A DNA stretch of 34,255 nt from Thalassospira profundimaris (GCF_003326755.1 NZ_JPWH01000036.1:1-34255); one strand, 5' to 3'. Shown: positions 15,054 through 22,974, counted from the stretch's first letter. Notes: a model not told the origin generated them from the letters alone. Numbers and translations: made by a program.

Positions 15054-16211
15054 TCAATAGCTGCGGGGCAGGCCCAGCACATGTTCGGCGATAAAGGACA
15101 GGATGAGGTTCGTGGAGATCGGCGCGACCTGATAAAGTCTTGTCTCGCGGAATTTGCGTTCAACATCGTATTCCTCCGCAAAGCCAAAGCCGCCATGTGT
15201 CTGGATACAGGCATTTGCGGCCTCCCACGAGGCATCAGCAGCCAGCATTTTCGCCATATTGGCTTCCGCACCGCAATTCTCGCCTGTTTCGTATTTGCGC
15301 ACACCCTCATTGACCATCAGTTCAGCCGCGCGCATCGCGGCATAGGATTTGGCAATCGGGAACTGGATGCCCTGGTTTTCGCCAATCGCCCGGCCAAAAA
15401 CCTTGCGGTCCCGGGCATAGTCGGTTGCACGCTTGATAAACCATTTCGCATCACCGACACATTCAGACGCGATCAGCAATCGTTCCGCATTCATGCCGGT
15501 CAGGATATATTTAAATCCCTTGCCTTCCTCGCCAATCAGGGCGTCGGCGGGAATCCGCATGTTTTCAAAGAAAATTTCCGTCGTATTGTGGTTCATCATC
15601 GTGCGGATGGGGCGGATCTGCATCTGCTCCCGGGGGATTTTGCGCATATCGACAATGAAGGTCGAAATACCATCGGTCTTTTTCCCGACCTCTTCCTTTT
15701 TGGTCGTGCGCGCCAGCAGGATCATCAGGTCGGAATACTCTGCCCGGCTGGTCCAAACCTTCTGACCATTGACCACATATGAGTCACCCTCGCGTCGGGC
15801 GAAGGTCCGGATCGAGGTTGTGTCGGTTCCGCTGGTGGGTTCGGTCACGCCAAAGGCCTGAAGGCGAAGATCGCCCGCAGCAATACCCGGCAGATATTTT
15901 TCCTTTTGTTCCTGCGATCCGTGCCGCAGCAACGTGCCCATTACATAAAGCTGCGCATGGCAGGCGGCACCATTGCAGCCCATTTCCTGAACGGTCTGCA
16001 GAATGGCGGCCGCCGCACTAAGACCAAGCCCCGTGCCGCCATATTCTTCGGGTATCAGAACGGAAAGATAGCCCGCCTTTGTCAGGGCATCGACAAATTC
16101 GGACGGATATTTTCGTGCTGAATCAAGTTTTCGCCAATATTCATCCGGATATTGCGCGCAAAGTTTGCGCACTTCGTCGCGAATCATGTCGTAGTCGTCT
16201 GTCGTTGTCAT
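15054..16211 (-). CDS. Acyl-CoA dehydrogenase 2, IVD/LCAD-type active-site variant
   Basis: This 385-residue acyl-CoA dehydrogenase has G-V-T-E-P-T-S-G-T-D and T-H-G-G-F-G-F-A. At the C-terminus, where most members have a glutamate in G-T-x-E-I, this one has P-I-S-T-N-L-I. A glutamate in helix G (N-A-E-R-L-L-I-A) could be the base, as in isovaleryl-CoA and long-chain acyl-CoA dehydrogenases. That placement tends to suit branched substrates, consistent with the racemase. The ATG at 16211 is favoured; an in-frame ATG at 16226 is possible, and neither has a strong ribosome site. The stop lies 11 bp before the thiolase 1 start. Confidence 0.88.
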   Translation of the reverse strand: MTTTDDYDMIRDEVRKLCAQYPDEYWRKLDSARKYPSEFVDALTKAGYLSVLIPEEYGGTGLGLSAAAAILQTVQEMGCNGAACHAQLYVMGTLLRHGSQEQKEKYLPGIAAGDLRLQAFGVTEPTSGTDTTSIRTFARREGDSYVVNGQKVWTSRAEYSDLMILLARTTKKEEVGKKTDGISTFIVDMRKIPREQMQIRPIRTMMNHNTTEIFFENMRIPADALIGEEGKGFKYILTGMNAERLLIASECVGDAKWFIKRATDYARDRKVFGRAIGENQGIQFPIAKSYAAMRAAELMVNEGVRKYETGENCGAEANMAKMLAADASWEAANACIQTHGGFGFAEEYDVERKFRETRLYQVAPISTNLILSFIAEHVLGLPRSY

Positions 16212-16256
16212 GCTGTATCCGATCATTGTTTGCTGAAGGGCAGGGCGGTGTGCGGC

Positions 16257-17162
16257 TCAGACCGGGTCCCATGTGAAAACATGTTCCGACCGGTTCAGCG
16301 GATAGAACTGCGACGCCATCGCGGGCAGGGCGTGGTCCATCACTGTTTCGGCGCTCCAGCCTTCGGAGCGATGCACCGAGCGCACCGGGCGCGGCTGGCT
16401 CATCAGCATGATTTCGTTATTCCGCACGGCAAATATCTGTCCGGAGGGAACGTCCGGCCCGCCCGACAGCAGCGCAATGGCCAATGGGGCGATTTTCTCG
16501 GGCACCATTTGCTTGAATTTTTCAACGCGGGCGATCTGCTCGGGTGTATCGGTTGGTAACGAGCTGGTCATCCGGCTCCAGGCAAAGGGCGCGATGCAGT
16601 TTGACCGCACGCCAAAACGCTCCATATCCAGCGCGATTGATTTTGAAAGGGCCGCAATACCCAGCTTCGCTGCCATGTAATTGGCCTGGCCGAAATTCCC
16701 GATAAGGGCAGAGGTAGATGTCATATGAACAAACGCCCCCGAATTCTGCTCCTTAAACAGGGCTGCGGCAGCCCGGCTGACATTGAATGTGCCGTAGAGA
16801 TGGACCTTGAGGACCGCATCGAAGTTTTCGGTGCTCATCTTGTGAAAAAATGAGTCGCGCAGGATGCCGGCATTGTTGATCACCCCGTCAAGCCTGCCGA
16901 AGGCCGTGACCGCGGTGTTGACAATTTCCTGTGCTGCGCCCGGATCGGAAACGCTGTGCGTTGACGCAACGGCCTGTCCGCCCGCATCCCTGATTTCCTG
17001 AACAACCTTGTCGGCTGCGCCGCGATCATCCGTATCACCGCTAAGCGACACACCAATGTCATTGACGACAACACGGGCACCTGCCCTGGCTGTTTCAAGC
17101 GCGAGCGCCCTGCCAATTCCGCCACCCGCACCCGTTACGATAACGACTTTATCTTTTAACAC
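16257..17162 (-). CDS. SDR, MFE-2-type (3R)-hydroxyacyl-CoA dehydrogenase-like
   Basis: This 301-residue protein has cofactor motif T-G-A-G-G-G-I-G at residues 10-17, V-N-D-I-G, N-N-A-G, catalytic Ser in S-T-S-A-L-I and Y-M-A-A-K. The extended loop with D-T-D-D-R-G-A-A-D-K-V-V and the C-terminal extension of about 60 residues resemble the dehydrogenase domain of peroxisomal multifunctional enzyme type 2. It would oxidise (3R)-hydroxyacyl-CoA to 3-ketoacyl-CoA. The start is GTG at 17162 with GGAGG upstream. It opens the minus-strand operon and is divergent from the MaoC pair, which would supply the (R)-hydroxy intermediate. Confidence 0.87.
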   Translation of the reverse strand: MLKDKVVIVTGAGGGIGRALALETARAGARVVVNDIGVSLSGDTDDRGAADKVVQEIRDAGGQAVASTHSVSDPGAAQEIVNTAVTAFGRLDGVINNAGILRDSFFHKMSTENFDAVLKVHLYGTFNVSRAAAALFKEQNSGAFVHMTSTSALIGNFGQANYMAAKLGIAALSKSIALDMERFGVRSNCIAPFAWSRMTSSLPTDTPEQIARVEKFKQMVPEKIAPLAIALLSGGPDVPSGQIFAVRNNEIMLMSQPRPVRSVHRSEGWSAETVMDHALPAMASQFYPLNRSEHVFTWDPV

Positions 17163-17186
17163 TGGAATCCTCCTAAATTTCTGTCA

Positions 17187-17215
17187 AAATAAATCCGAAC
17201 GTCCGGTATATGCAA
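17187..17215 (-). promoter_or_regulatory. Candidate promoter for the SDR-dehydrogenase-thiolase operon
   Basis: On the minus strand TTGCAT (17215-17210) and TTATTT (17192-17187) are 17 bp apart, with the operator filling the spacer. The implied leader is short, about 18 bases, and includes the GGAGG ribosome site. Confidence 0.4.
17195..17206. promoter_or_regulatory. Operator site 6 of 10, SDR operon / MaoC operon
   Basis: The core CCGAACGTCCGG is nearly a perfect palindrome (only positions 4 and 9 mismatch), making it the cleanest copy. It is shared by divergent starts at 17162 and 17302. Confidence 0.7.
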
Positions 17216-17301
17216 GACACTTCACATCGTTTCGAGAAAAATTTTACCGCTGCGCATTTGCGAACAACTGCGCAAACCGGCAGAAAACAGGGAGAATCCA
17301 C

Positions 17302-17697
17302 ATGCAGGGAGAGGACATTTGGACCTACAGGCGATTTGAGCCCGGCCAGACTTTTGGCGTTGTCGATATACAAATGGACCCGATAAAACATGCCAACTGG
17401 CAGGATATATTTGGTCCGAGCCCGGAGGAAACACTGCCGCGCGGCATGCTGGTTGCCGCAATGATGGAGGCCTATATCCGGGCCATCCAGCCGCGCCCGA
17501 AAGGCAATATTCATGCCGCCCAGACGCTTGATTTTACGGATCACATGCCGCGTTGGGGGGATACGATCTCCATTGCCGTCTCCTGCCAGGCGAAAGAAGA
17601 GAAAAAGGGACGTTTCTGGGTGGATTTTGGCATACGGGCCGCTGTCGAAGAAAACAGGGTACTGAGTGGAACCATCCGGTCGATCTGGGCGCAATAA
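17302..17697 (+). CDS. MaoC-like hot-dog protein 1, no obvious Asp-His catalytic pair
   Basis: This 131-residue protein is the size of a single hot-dog domain. It starts F-E-P-G-Q-T-F-G, resembling MaoC-type starts, and has P-R-G-M-L-V-A-A-M-M-E-A-Y as a probable hot-dog helix, with T-D-H-M-P-R-W-G-D-T-I later, a common feature of MaoC strands. The D-x4-H signature of active MaoC hydratases is missing. It is 12 bp upstream of a second MaoC protein that has the signature, so it is probably the non-catalytic partner of a heteromeric (R)-enoyl-CoA hydratase, as in two-subunit steroid hydratases (inference). The ATG is preceded by GGGAGA. It is first in a four-gene operon. Confidence 0.72.
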   Translation: MQGEDIWTYRRFEPGQTFGVVDIQMDPIKHANWQDIFGPSPEETLPRGMLVAAMMEAYIRAIQPRPKGNIHAAQTLDFTDHMPRWGDTISIAVSCQAKEEKKGRFWVDFGIRAAVEENRVLSGTIRSIWAQ

Positions 17698-17709
17698 GGG
17701 AGAAAACCG

Positions 17710-18090
17710 ATGTCATTTCCGGCGACTTTAAAAACCCTGACTCTTGAAACATCCAGTGCAACGACGCAGGCCTATGCAGCCCTCAGCCATGATTATAATC
17801 CGCTGCATCTTGATGCCGATTTCGCTGCCACAACGGCCTTTGGTGCGCCCATCGCGCACGGGACAATGGCGCTTAACCTGCTGATGCAGGCCATCAGCGA
17901 AACATTTGCCAACCAGCCGATTCGCGAACATCTCGACATCCGTTTTTCAGCCCCCGTCAAGGTCGGCGAGACGATCCTTGCGGGCGGCGAACGACGCGCG
18001 GGAGAAGCCGATATTTACGACATCTGGGTCCGCAAGCCGGACGGGACCACAACATTAACCGGCACCCTGCATATCGAGGCGGTTTCATGA
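17710..18090 (+). CDS. MaoC-like (R)-specific enoyl-CoA hydratase, catalytic subunit
   Basis: This 126-residue single hot-dog domain carries the hydratase signature at Asp28 and His33 (D-Y-N-P-L-H), followed by A-A-T-T-A-F-G and I-A-H-G-T-M, typical of (R)-hydratases. It would hydrate a 2-enoyl-CoA to a (3R)-hydroxyacyl-CoA, the substrate of the divergently encoded MFE-2-type SDR. The stop overlaps the CitE-like start in ATGA, so translation is coupled. A ribosome site GGGAGA precedes the ATG. Confidence 0.88.
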   Translation: MSFPATLKTLTLETSSATTQAYAALSHDYNPLHLDADFAATTAFGAPIAHGTMALNLLMQAISETFANQPIREHLDIRFSAPVKVGETILAGGERRAGEADIYDIWVRKPDGTTTLTGTLHIEAVS

Positions 18091-18896
18091 ACAAATCGGC
18101 CATCCGTTATGATTTTCCCCTCTTTGTCCCCGCGGACAAGCCAGAGCGGGTGATGAAGGCGATAGCAGCAGCACACGACGCCGTCATTATTGACCTGGAA
18201 GATGCTGTCGCCCCGGAAAACAAACCCCTCGCCCGCGATGAACTGGCAAATATCGCGACCGATCTTGCCGGCGAAGGCATTGCCATCTTCGTTCGTGTCA
18301 ATGCCGCGACGACCAGTGCCTACGCCGACGACATGGCACTTTGTGCCCGGCTTCCAGTTTGCGGTATCGTCCTGCCCAAAAGTGAATATGGCGACCAGCT
18401 TGATCAGGCCCGCGCGGCACTGCCTGCGAACCGGCATGTAATTGCGCTTGTTGAAACAGCACGCGGAATCGCCAATTTGCGCCAGATTGCCCCGAAGTCG
18501 GACCGGCTTGCCTTCGGATCAATTGATTATTGTGCCGATCTTGGCTGCGCACATGACCATCTCGCCCTTCTTGGTGCCCGCCAATCCATCGTTCTGGAAT
18601 CCCGACTAGCCGATTTGCCGCCACCGCTTGATGGTGTCACCACCGCTATTCGCGACGCGGCGCTGATCCGGAATGATGCGATACACGCTGCCTTGCTGGG
18701 GTTTGGTGGAAAGCTGCTAATTCACCCGTCCCAAATCACACCATCGCGCGAAGGTTTTAGCCCCTCCTCAGACGATCTGGCATGGGCGCGGGCCATTGTG
18801 GCGGCGGGCAAGGAAGGCGCAAGCGCATTTAACGGAGAAATGATTGATGCGCCGGTACTGACACGCGCCCACGCGATTCTCCGCCGGGCAATGTAA
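18087..18896 (+). CDS. CitE-like HpcH/HpaI-family lyase
   Basis: This 269-residue protein has the features of citrate lyase beta-chain and malyl-CoA-type lyases: V-P-A-D-K-P near the N-terminus, I-I-D-L-E-D-A-V, F-V-R-V-N, metal-binding Glu in L-V-E-T-A-R-G and Asp in F-G-S-I-D-Y-C-A-D-L-G, and L-I-H-P-S-Q-I at the end. Members split or form a C-C bond in 3-hydroxyacyl-CoA acids such as malyl-CoA, citramalyl-CoA or methylmalyl-CoA. In a catabolic cluster it could release acetyl-CoA or propionyl-CoA and a keto compound from a tertiary or carboxylated 3-hydroxyacyl-CoA, where normal beta-oxidation is blocked. Substrate unknown. Confidence 0.87.
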   Translation: MNKSAIRYDFPLFVPADKPERVMKAIAAAHDAVIIDLEDAVAPENKPLARDELANIATDLAGEGIAIFVRVNAATTSAYADDMALCARLPVCGIVLPKSEYGDQLDQARAALPANRHVIALVETARGIANLRQIAPKSDRLAFGSIDYCADLGCAHDHLALLGARQSIVLESRLADLPPPLDGVTTAIRDAALIRNDAIHAALLGFGGKLLIHPSQITPSREGFSPSSDDLAWARAIVAAGKEGASAFNGEMIDAPVLTRAHAILRRAM

Positions 18897-18918
18897 CAGA
18901 CAAAAGAGAGAAATGGTG

Positions 18919-19671
18919 ATGCAGGAACTGAACACCACGCTGACCGATGGCATATTGCATATCGAACTTAACGCGCCCGCCAAGAAAAACGCACTGACGG
19001 ACACCTTGCGCACGGAGCTGCGCGAAACTGTCGCGGCAGCTCAGGATGACCGGCAGATCCAGTGCATGGTTTTGTCAGGCGCAGGGGGGAATTTCTGTTC
19101 CGGGGGCGATATTTCGGCCATGACCAGCGACCGCGACCTGGCGCGCAGGCGCATGACAATTCTGCATGATGTGGTCCGTCTGCTGATCGGTGGTCAGAAA
19201 CCGGTTATCGCTGCCGTGTCCGGCCCGGCATTTGGCGCGGGCCTGTCGCTTGCGCTGTGCTGTGATCAGATCATTTGCGACGACACTGCAAGGTTTTGTG
19301 CCTCTTTTGGTCGCGTCGGCCTGCCGCCCGACCTTGCACTTTCCTGGACATTGCCCCGCCGGATCGGCGAAGCGCCCGCCCGGCGAATGCTGTTGTCGAC
19401 ACGCATTGTCGATGCCCCGGAAGCTGTGCAATTGCGATTAACGGATGAACTGACACGCCCCGAAGACCTGTTGGGGCGGGCTTTCGAACTGGCCCGCGAA
19501 TTTGCCGCCTTCACCCAGGAATCAAAGGGACATGTCAAATCGCTGGTCGCCAGCGCAGCCGGATCTCTTGACGCTATCCTTGAAAGAGAGATGGAGAGTT
19601 ATATCACGCTGCTGAATTCCGAAGAATATCGGGCCGCACGGGAGCGGTTTTTGGCAAAATCACGCACATAG
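18919..19671 (+). CDS. Enoyl-CoA hydratase/isomerase family protein (crotonase C), PaaG-like
   Basis: This crotonase of about 250 residues has N-F-C-S-G-G-D-I and F-G-A-G-L-S-L-A-L as oxyanion-hole elements. Ser and Phe replace the two hydratase glutamates, and an aspartate is in L-P-P-D-L-A-L. This is the same isomerase-type signature as crotonases A, B and D. The second ATG (18919) is preferred since GAGAG lies eight bases upstream; the first ATG at 18913 is too close to it. It is the last gene of the MaoC operon and converges, two bases apart, with the DUF2889 gene. Confidence 0.85.
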   Translation: MQELNTTLTDGILHIELNAPAKKNALTDTLRTELRETVAAAQDDRQIQCMVLSGAGGNFCSGGDISAMTSDRDLARRRMTILHDVVRLLIGGQKPVIAAVSGPAFGAGLSLALCCDQIICDDTARFCASFGRVGLPPDLALSWTLPRRIGEAPARRMLLSTRIVDAPEAVQLRLTDELTRPEDLLGRAFELAREFAAFTQESKGHVKSLVASAAGSLDAILEREMESYITLLNSEEYRAARERFLAKSRT

Positions 19672-19673
19672 AC

Positions 19674-20240
19674 TTATGAGTCACTTTCAAAAAACTGCGG
19701 ATAATGTGTTTTCACCACCGCTCCGTCCGGGGCCAGGGCAGAACACCCACCCAGATAAAAAGGTCGCTCGGTCAGGGTATGTGTGTTCATGCCCTCCGGG
19801 CGATCCCGGTTTTCCCAAACGGTTCCCAATGTCTGGAAGGCAACGGTCGGGATCGCAAGCAGCATTTCCCGGATATGGGCGCATCCCGACGCACCGGCAA
19901 GCGCCTCGTTCACGTGCTTGCGCCACCCTTTCGCAAGATTTTGCCCCACCAGCGCCGACAGATTGGCGCCTCCGCCCTGACAAAGACGAAACGGTGCCGC
20001 ATCAAGCGATGCAACGATGTCACGGACGGTCATTTCTTCGTCAATCGTTACGCGCACCGCAATGTCATGGATGAAACCGCCCGGATCGATTTTGCCGCGT
20101 CGCAGATCATAATAATCAAATGTCTTGCTATCGGTAAGCCGACCTTCGAGGTCCCACAACCCATCTGTCCGACTGAAACTGTCAAAGGCAAATCGTCGGA
20201 CATGATGATGTGTGCGACTGACTGATTCTGGCAATGGCAT
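19674..20240 (-). CDS. DUF2889-family protein
   Basis: This 188-residue protein matches my memory of DUF2889: an R-x-F-x-F-D-S-F-S-R-T-D-G-L-W-D segment followed by E-G-R-L-T-D, then F-I-H-D-I-A-V-R-V-T-I-D, a C-x-G-G-G loop near residues 90-95, G-W-R-K-H-V-N-E, and the conserved G-A-S-G-C-A-H-I-R-E-M. Conserved His, Asp and Cys residues could bind a metal or form an active site, but no function is established to my knowledge. The start at 20240 is chosen for the GGAGG ribosome site; an in-frame extension to 20495 would run across operator sites 7 and 8. It has its own operator, so it is under cluster control and likely takes part in the pathway. Confidence 0.85.
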   Translation of the reverse strand: MPLPESVSRTHHHVRRFAFDSFSRTDGLWDLEGRLTDSKTFDYYDLRRGKIDPGGFIHDIAVRVTIDEEMTVRDIVASLDAAPFRLCQGGGANLSALVGQNLAKGWRKHVNEALAGASGCAHIREMLLAIPTVAFQTLGTVWENRDRPEGMNTHTLTERPFYLGGCSALAPDGAVVKTHYPQFFESDS

Positions 20241-20284
20241 GACTTGGGTACCTCCAACTTTCGAGAAAACCGCCATAACATAAA

Positions 20285-20296
20285 CCGTTTGATCGG
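20285..20296. promoter_or_regulatory. Operator site 7 of 10, upstream of the DUF2889 gene
   Basis: The core CCGTTTGATCGG, with ACATAAA before and CATATAAATT after, lies 44 bp upstream of the DUF2889 start. Confidence 0.6.
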
Positions 20297-20413
20297 CATA
20301 TAAATTTTTCCATTTGTCGCGCCCCGCATGACAGACTCGTTCCCATCCAGGATTTTGAATTAAAATGGCTTTATACACAGACACATGATTCTTCATGAAA
20401 TCCCTGCCAGTGA

Positions 20414-20443
20414 TTGAATATAAATCCGGACGTATGGTATATT
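20414..20443 (+). promoter_or_regulatory. Candidate promoter for thiolase 2
   Basis: TTGAAT (20414-20419) and TATATT (20438-20443) are separated by 18 bp containing operator site 8. The predicted leader is about 44 bases. Confidence 0.5.
20426..20437. promoter_or_regulatory. Operator site 8 of 10, upstream of thiolase 2
   Basis: The core CCGGACGTATGG has a central ACGT and T for C in the right half; flanks are ATATAAAT and TATATTTATAAA. Confidence 0.65.
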
Positions 20444-20493
20444 TATAAATGACATAGGGCGGGAACAGCCGCGCAGAAAAAGGAAAATCCAGC

Positions 20494-21732
20494 ATGGTAG
20501 AGGCTTATATCGTCGATCACTGTCGCACGCCGCGCGGCATCGGAAAGGTCGGAAAAGGCGCGCTTGCGCATCTGCATCCGCAATATCTGGGGGCGACGGT
20601 GCTCAAAGCACTAAGCGACCGTAACGGCATCGACACATCCAAAGTCGATGACGTCATCTGGGGCTGCTCCAATCAACAGGCAAAGCAGGCCTCCGACCTT
20701 GGCAGAATGACGGCACTGGCGGCCGGTTATGATGTGCGGGCTTCTGGCGTGACGCTCGATCGCTTTTGTGGCTCGGGGCTGACTGCAACCATATTCGGCG
20801 CGGCAACAATCATGGCAGGCATGGAGGATGTGGTTATCGCGGGTGGCTGCGAAATGATGTCCCATAATGCCGCCGATCCCCGGGCAAGGCGCACGACGCT
20901 GATGGATGCCGATAATTTGCACCTGCGGGAACTTCACCCGCAGGTCGGCCAGGGCATTTGCGCGGACGCGATCGCCACCATTGAAGGCATCAGCCGGCTT
21001 GCATTGGAGGAATTTGCCGTTGAAAGCCAGCGGCGCGCCGATCACGCCATGCGCCACGGTTATTTTTCGCGGTCGCTTGTTCCGGTCGTGAATGAGGACG
21101 GGTCGCTTGCCCTTGACCGTGACGAACATCCCCGGCCAAACACCACCCTGCAAGGCCTTGCAGGGCTTAATCCCGCCTTCGAGGCAGGGGCGGCCATCGA
21201 TATTGATGAAAACGGAACGACACAACTGGACCTGATCCGGCGTGCGCTTCCGGATCTGGAGATTTCCTTTGTCCATCACGCCGGAACATCATCGGGTGTG
21301 GTCGATGGTGCGGCGGCGATACTTCTGGCATCGCCCGATGCCGTTGCCCGGAATGGCTGGAAGGCCCGCGCCCGGATCGTCGCCACCGCCAATGTCGGTG
21401 ACAGCCCGGAACTTATGTTAAACGCGCCAGTCCCGGCAGCGCAAAAGGTCCTGGCAAAGGCAGGGCTGACACTTGATGACATCGATCTTTTCGAGGTGAA
21501 CGAGGCATTCGCTGTTGTGACAGAGAAATTCATCCGCGATCTCAAGATCGACCGCGACAGAATCAACGTCAATGGCGGTGCCATCGCACTTGGCCACCCC
21601 ATTGGCGCAACGGGGGCAATCCTTGTCGGAACGCTGCTTGACGAGCTTGAGCGCCGCGACCTGAAACGTGGCCTGGTCACGATGTGTGCTGCCGGTGGCA
21701 TGGCACCGGCCCTTGTGATTGAGCGGATTTAG
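20494..21732 (+). CDS. Thiolase 2 (acetyl-CoA C-acyltransferase family)
   Basis: This 412-residue thiolase has nucleophilic Cys92 in R-F-C-G-S-G-L-T, N-E-A-F-A-V, G-H-P-I-G-A-T-G-A and the second cysteine in M-C-A-A-G-G-M. All catalytic motifs are intact. The ATG is preceded by AGGAAAA. It is a single-gene unit with its own promoter-operator. With the other two thiolases it suggests at least three distinct chain-cleavage steps or substrates. Confidence 0.93.
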   Translation: MVEAYIVDHCRTPRGIGKVGKGALAHLHPQYLGATVLKALSDRNGIDTSKVDDVIWGCSNQQAKQASDLGRMTALAAGYDVRASGVTLDRFCGSGLTATIFGAATIMAGMEDVVIAGGCEMMSHNAADPRARRTTLMDADNLHLRELHPQVGQGICADAIATIEGISRLALEEFAVESQRRADHAMRHGYFSRSLVPVVNEDGSLALDRDEHPRPNTTLQGLAGLNPAFEAGAAIDIDENGTTQLDLIRRALPDLEISFVHHAGTSSGVVDGAAAILLASPDAVARNGWKARARIVATANVGDSPELMLNAPVPAAQKVLAKAGLTLDDIDLFEVNEAFAVVTEKFIRDLKIDRDRINVNGGAIALGHPIGATGAILVGTLLDELERRDLKRGLVTMCAAGGMAPALVIERI

Positions 21733-21746
21733 GAAAACCGTGCTCC

Positions 21747-21774
21747 GGATCGGCAGACAGGAGGCTGCCGATCC
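21747..21774. terminator. Hairpin between convergent thiolase 2 and MBL-fold genes
   Basis: A perfect 10-bp stem GGATCGGCAG/CTGCCGATCC closes an 8-base loop in the 67-bp convergent gap. There is no clear T run on either side, but position and strength suggest a shared terminator. Confidence 0.6.
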
Positions 21775-21799
21775 AATCACTGCAACAGCAATTCGCCCG

Positions 21800-22858
21800 T
21801 CAATCCGCATGCACAAGGTGAACATAAACCAGCTCGCCTTGTCGGACCAGGCTGACTTGGCCCCGGCGCACCAGCCGGTTGACATGAGCCAGGGTTTCGG
21901 TAAAGGCAAATGTCATCTGGTGCGGGTCCAAAGGCCGGTTGAAGATAACCGGCACCAGTTGAGCAACCGTTTGTGGACTTTCCGCACAGACCTTGAGAAT
22001 CCGGCCACAGCGTTCCTCATGATGTGCTTCCAGTTCCGAACAGCGCGTATGCAAGCCATAAAACGGTCGCCGGTGCCCTGGCATAACCAGCACGTCATCA
22101 GGTATTTCGCTGCCCAGCATTCGGATGGACCGCAAAAAATGACCAAGCGGGTCGCCCATCGCCTCAATTGCGTAAACGCTGACATTTGGCGAGATCGTTT
22201 CGATGACCTGATCGGCGGCAAAAAGCAGTTTTTCCTCTTCGCAATAGAACATCAGTTGTTCAGGCGCATGACCTTCGCCGGTCAGGACGCGAAACGTTCT
22301 TGTGCCAATCGTCAAAATATCCGCACAAACCAGCCTTAGAAAGGAACCGGGCAGTTTGCCGACGCGCCGCAAATATTCGTGCCCCTGGATCGCCACGATC
22401 CCCGCCACTTCCTCGCTCATTCCGTGGCTGCGATAAAAGTTGAAATTGTCACGGGTCGCATCTTCGCTCGTTCCAAACGAGATCACCTGGCAGCCCATAT
22501 AGGTCGAATAGCTGGTCAGAAGAGGGGCCTGAAAACGTTCACAAAGCCAGCCCGCCAGGCCGATATGATCGGGGTGAAAATGCGTAACAATGACTCGCGT
22601 GATATGCGCATCCTTCAAAGGCCCGGCAAACAGTGTTTCCCAGACCTCGATCGCCTCGGGTGTGACGATGCCGGTATCAATCACGGCCCACCCGTCGCCA
22701 TCGCGGATGAAATAAATATTGATATGGTCCAGTTGATAGGGAAGCGGAACACGAGTCCACAGGATGCCATCGGCAATCTCTATGATCTTGCCGAATGCCG
22801 GTGGTGTTGCAAACGGGAATCGTAATTCCTCTGGCGGACAGGATAGCGTTTCACCCAT
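21800..22858 (-). CDS. Metallo-beta-lactamase-fold hydrolase with C-terminal winged-helix-like region
   Basis: This 352-residue protein has the metal-binding motif T-H-F-H-P-D-H at residues 92-98, His197 in G-E-G-H, Asp216 in A-A-D-Q and His262 in P-G-H, a complete dinuclear zinc site. The last 80 or so residues, with T-V-A-Q-L-V-P-V-I-F and a final R-R-G-Q-V-S-L, look like the small winged-helix tail seen in LACTB2-like members. Members hydrolyse thioesters, lactones or glyoxalase-type substrates. In this pathway it may hydrolyse a CoA thioester or open a lactone. The ATG follows AAGGAGT. It is divergent from ligase 1 with operator site 9 between. Confidence 0.87.
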   Translation of the reverse strand: MGETLSCPPEELRFPFATPPAFGKIIEIADGILWTRVPLPYQLDHINIYFIRDGDGWAVIDTGIVTPEAIEVWETLFAGPLKDAHITRVIVTHFHPDHIGLAGWLCERFQAPLLTSYSTYMGCQVISFGTSEDATRDNFNFYRSHGMSEEVAGIVAIQGHEYLRRVGKLPGSFLRLVCADILTIGTRTFRVLTGEGHAPEQLMFYCEEEKLLFAADQVIETISPNVSVYAIEAMGDPLGHFLRSIRMLGSEIPDDVLVMPGHRRPFYGLHTRCSELEAHHEERCGRILKVCAESPQTVAQLVPVIFNRPLDPHQMTFAFTETLAHVNRLVRRGQVSLVRQGELVYVHLVHAD

Positions 22859-22974
22859 TCTTTTTACTCCTTGATACAGGCAGCTTACCGGATCGTCACA
22901 TCCGTGAACACCGGACCCGCCTTTCTTGGAACGGCGTATTGTTTTTTTAAATTACGCCATAATACATTAATAAT

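Noticed and set aside
20241..20495. N-terminal extension of the DUF2889 protein
   Set aside because: It crosses two operator copies and the thiolase 2 promoter; the ATG at 20240 has GGAGG upstream.
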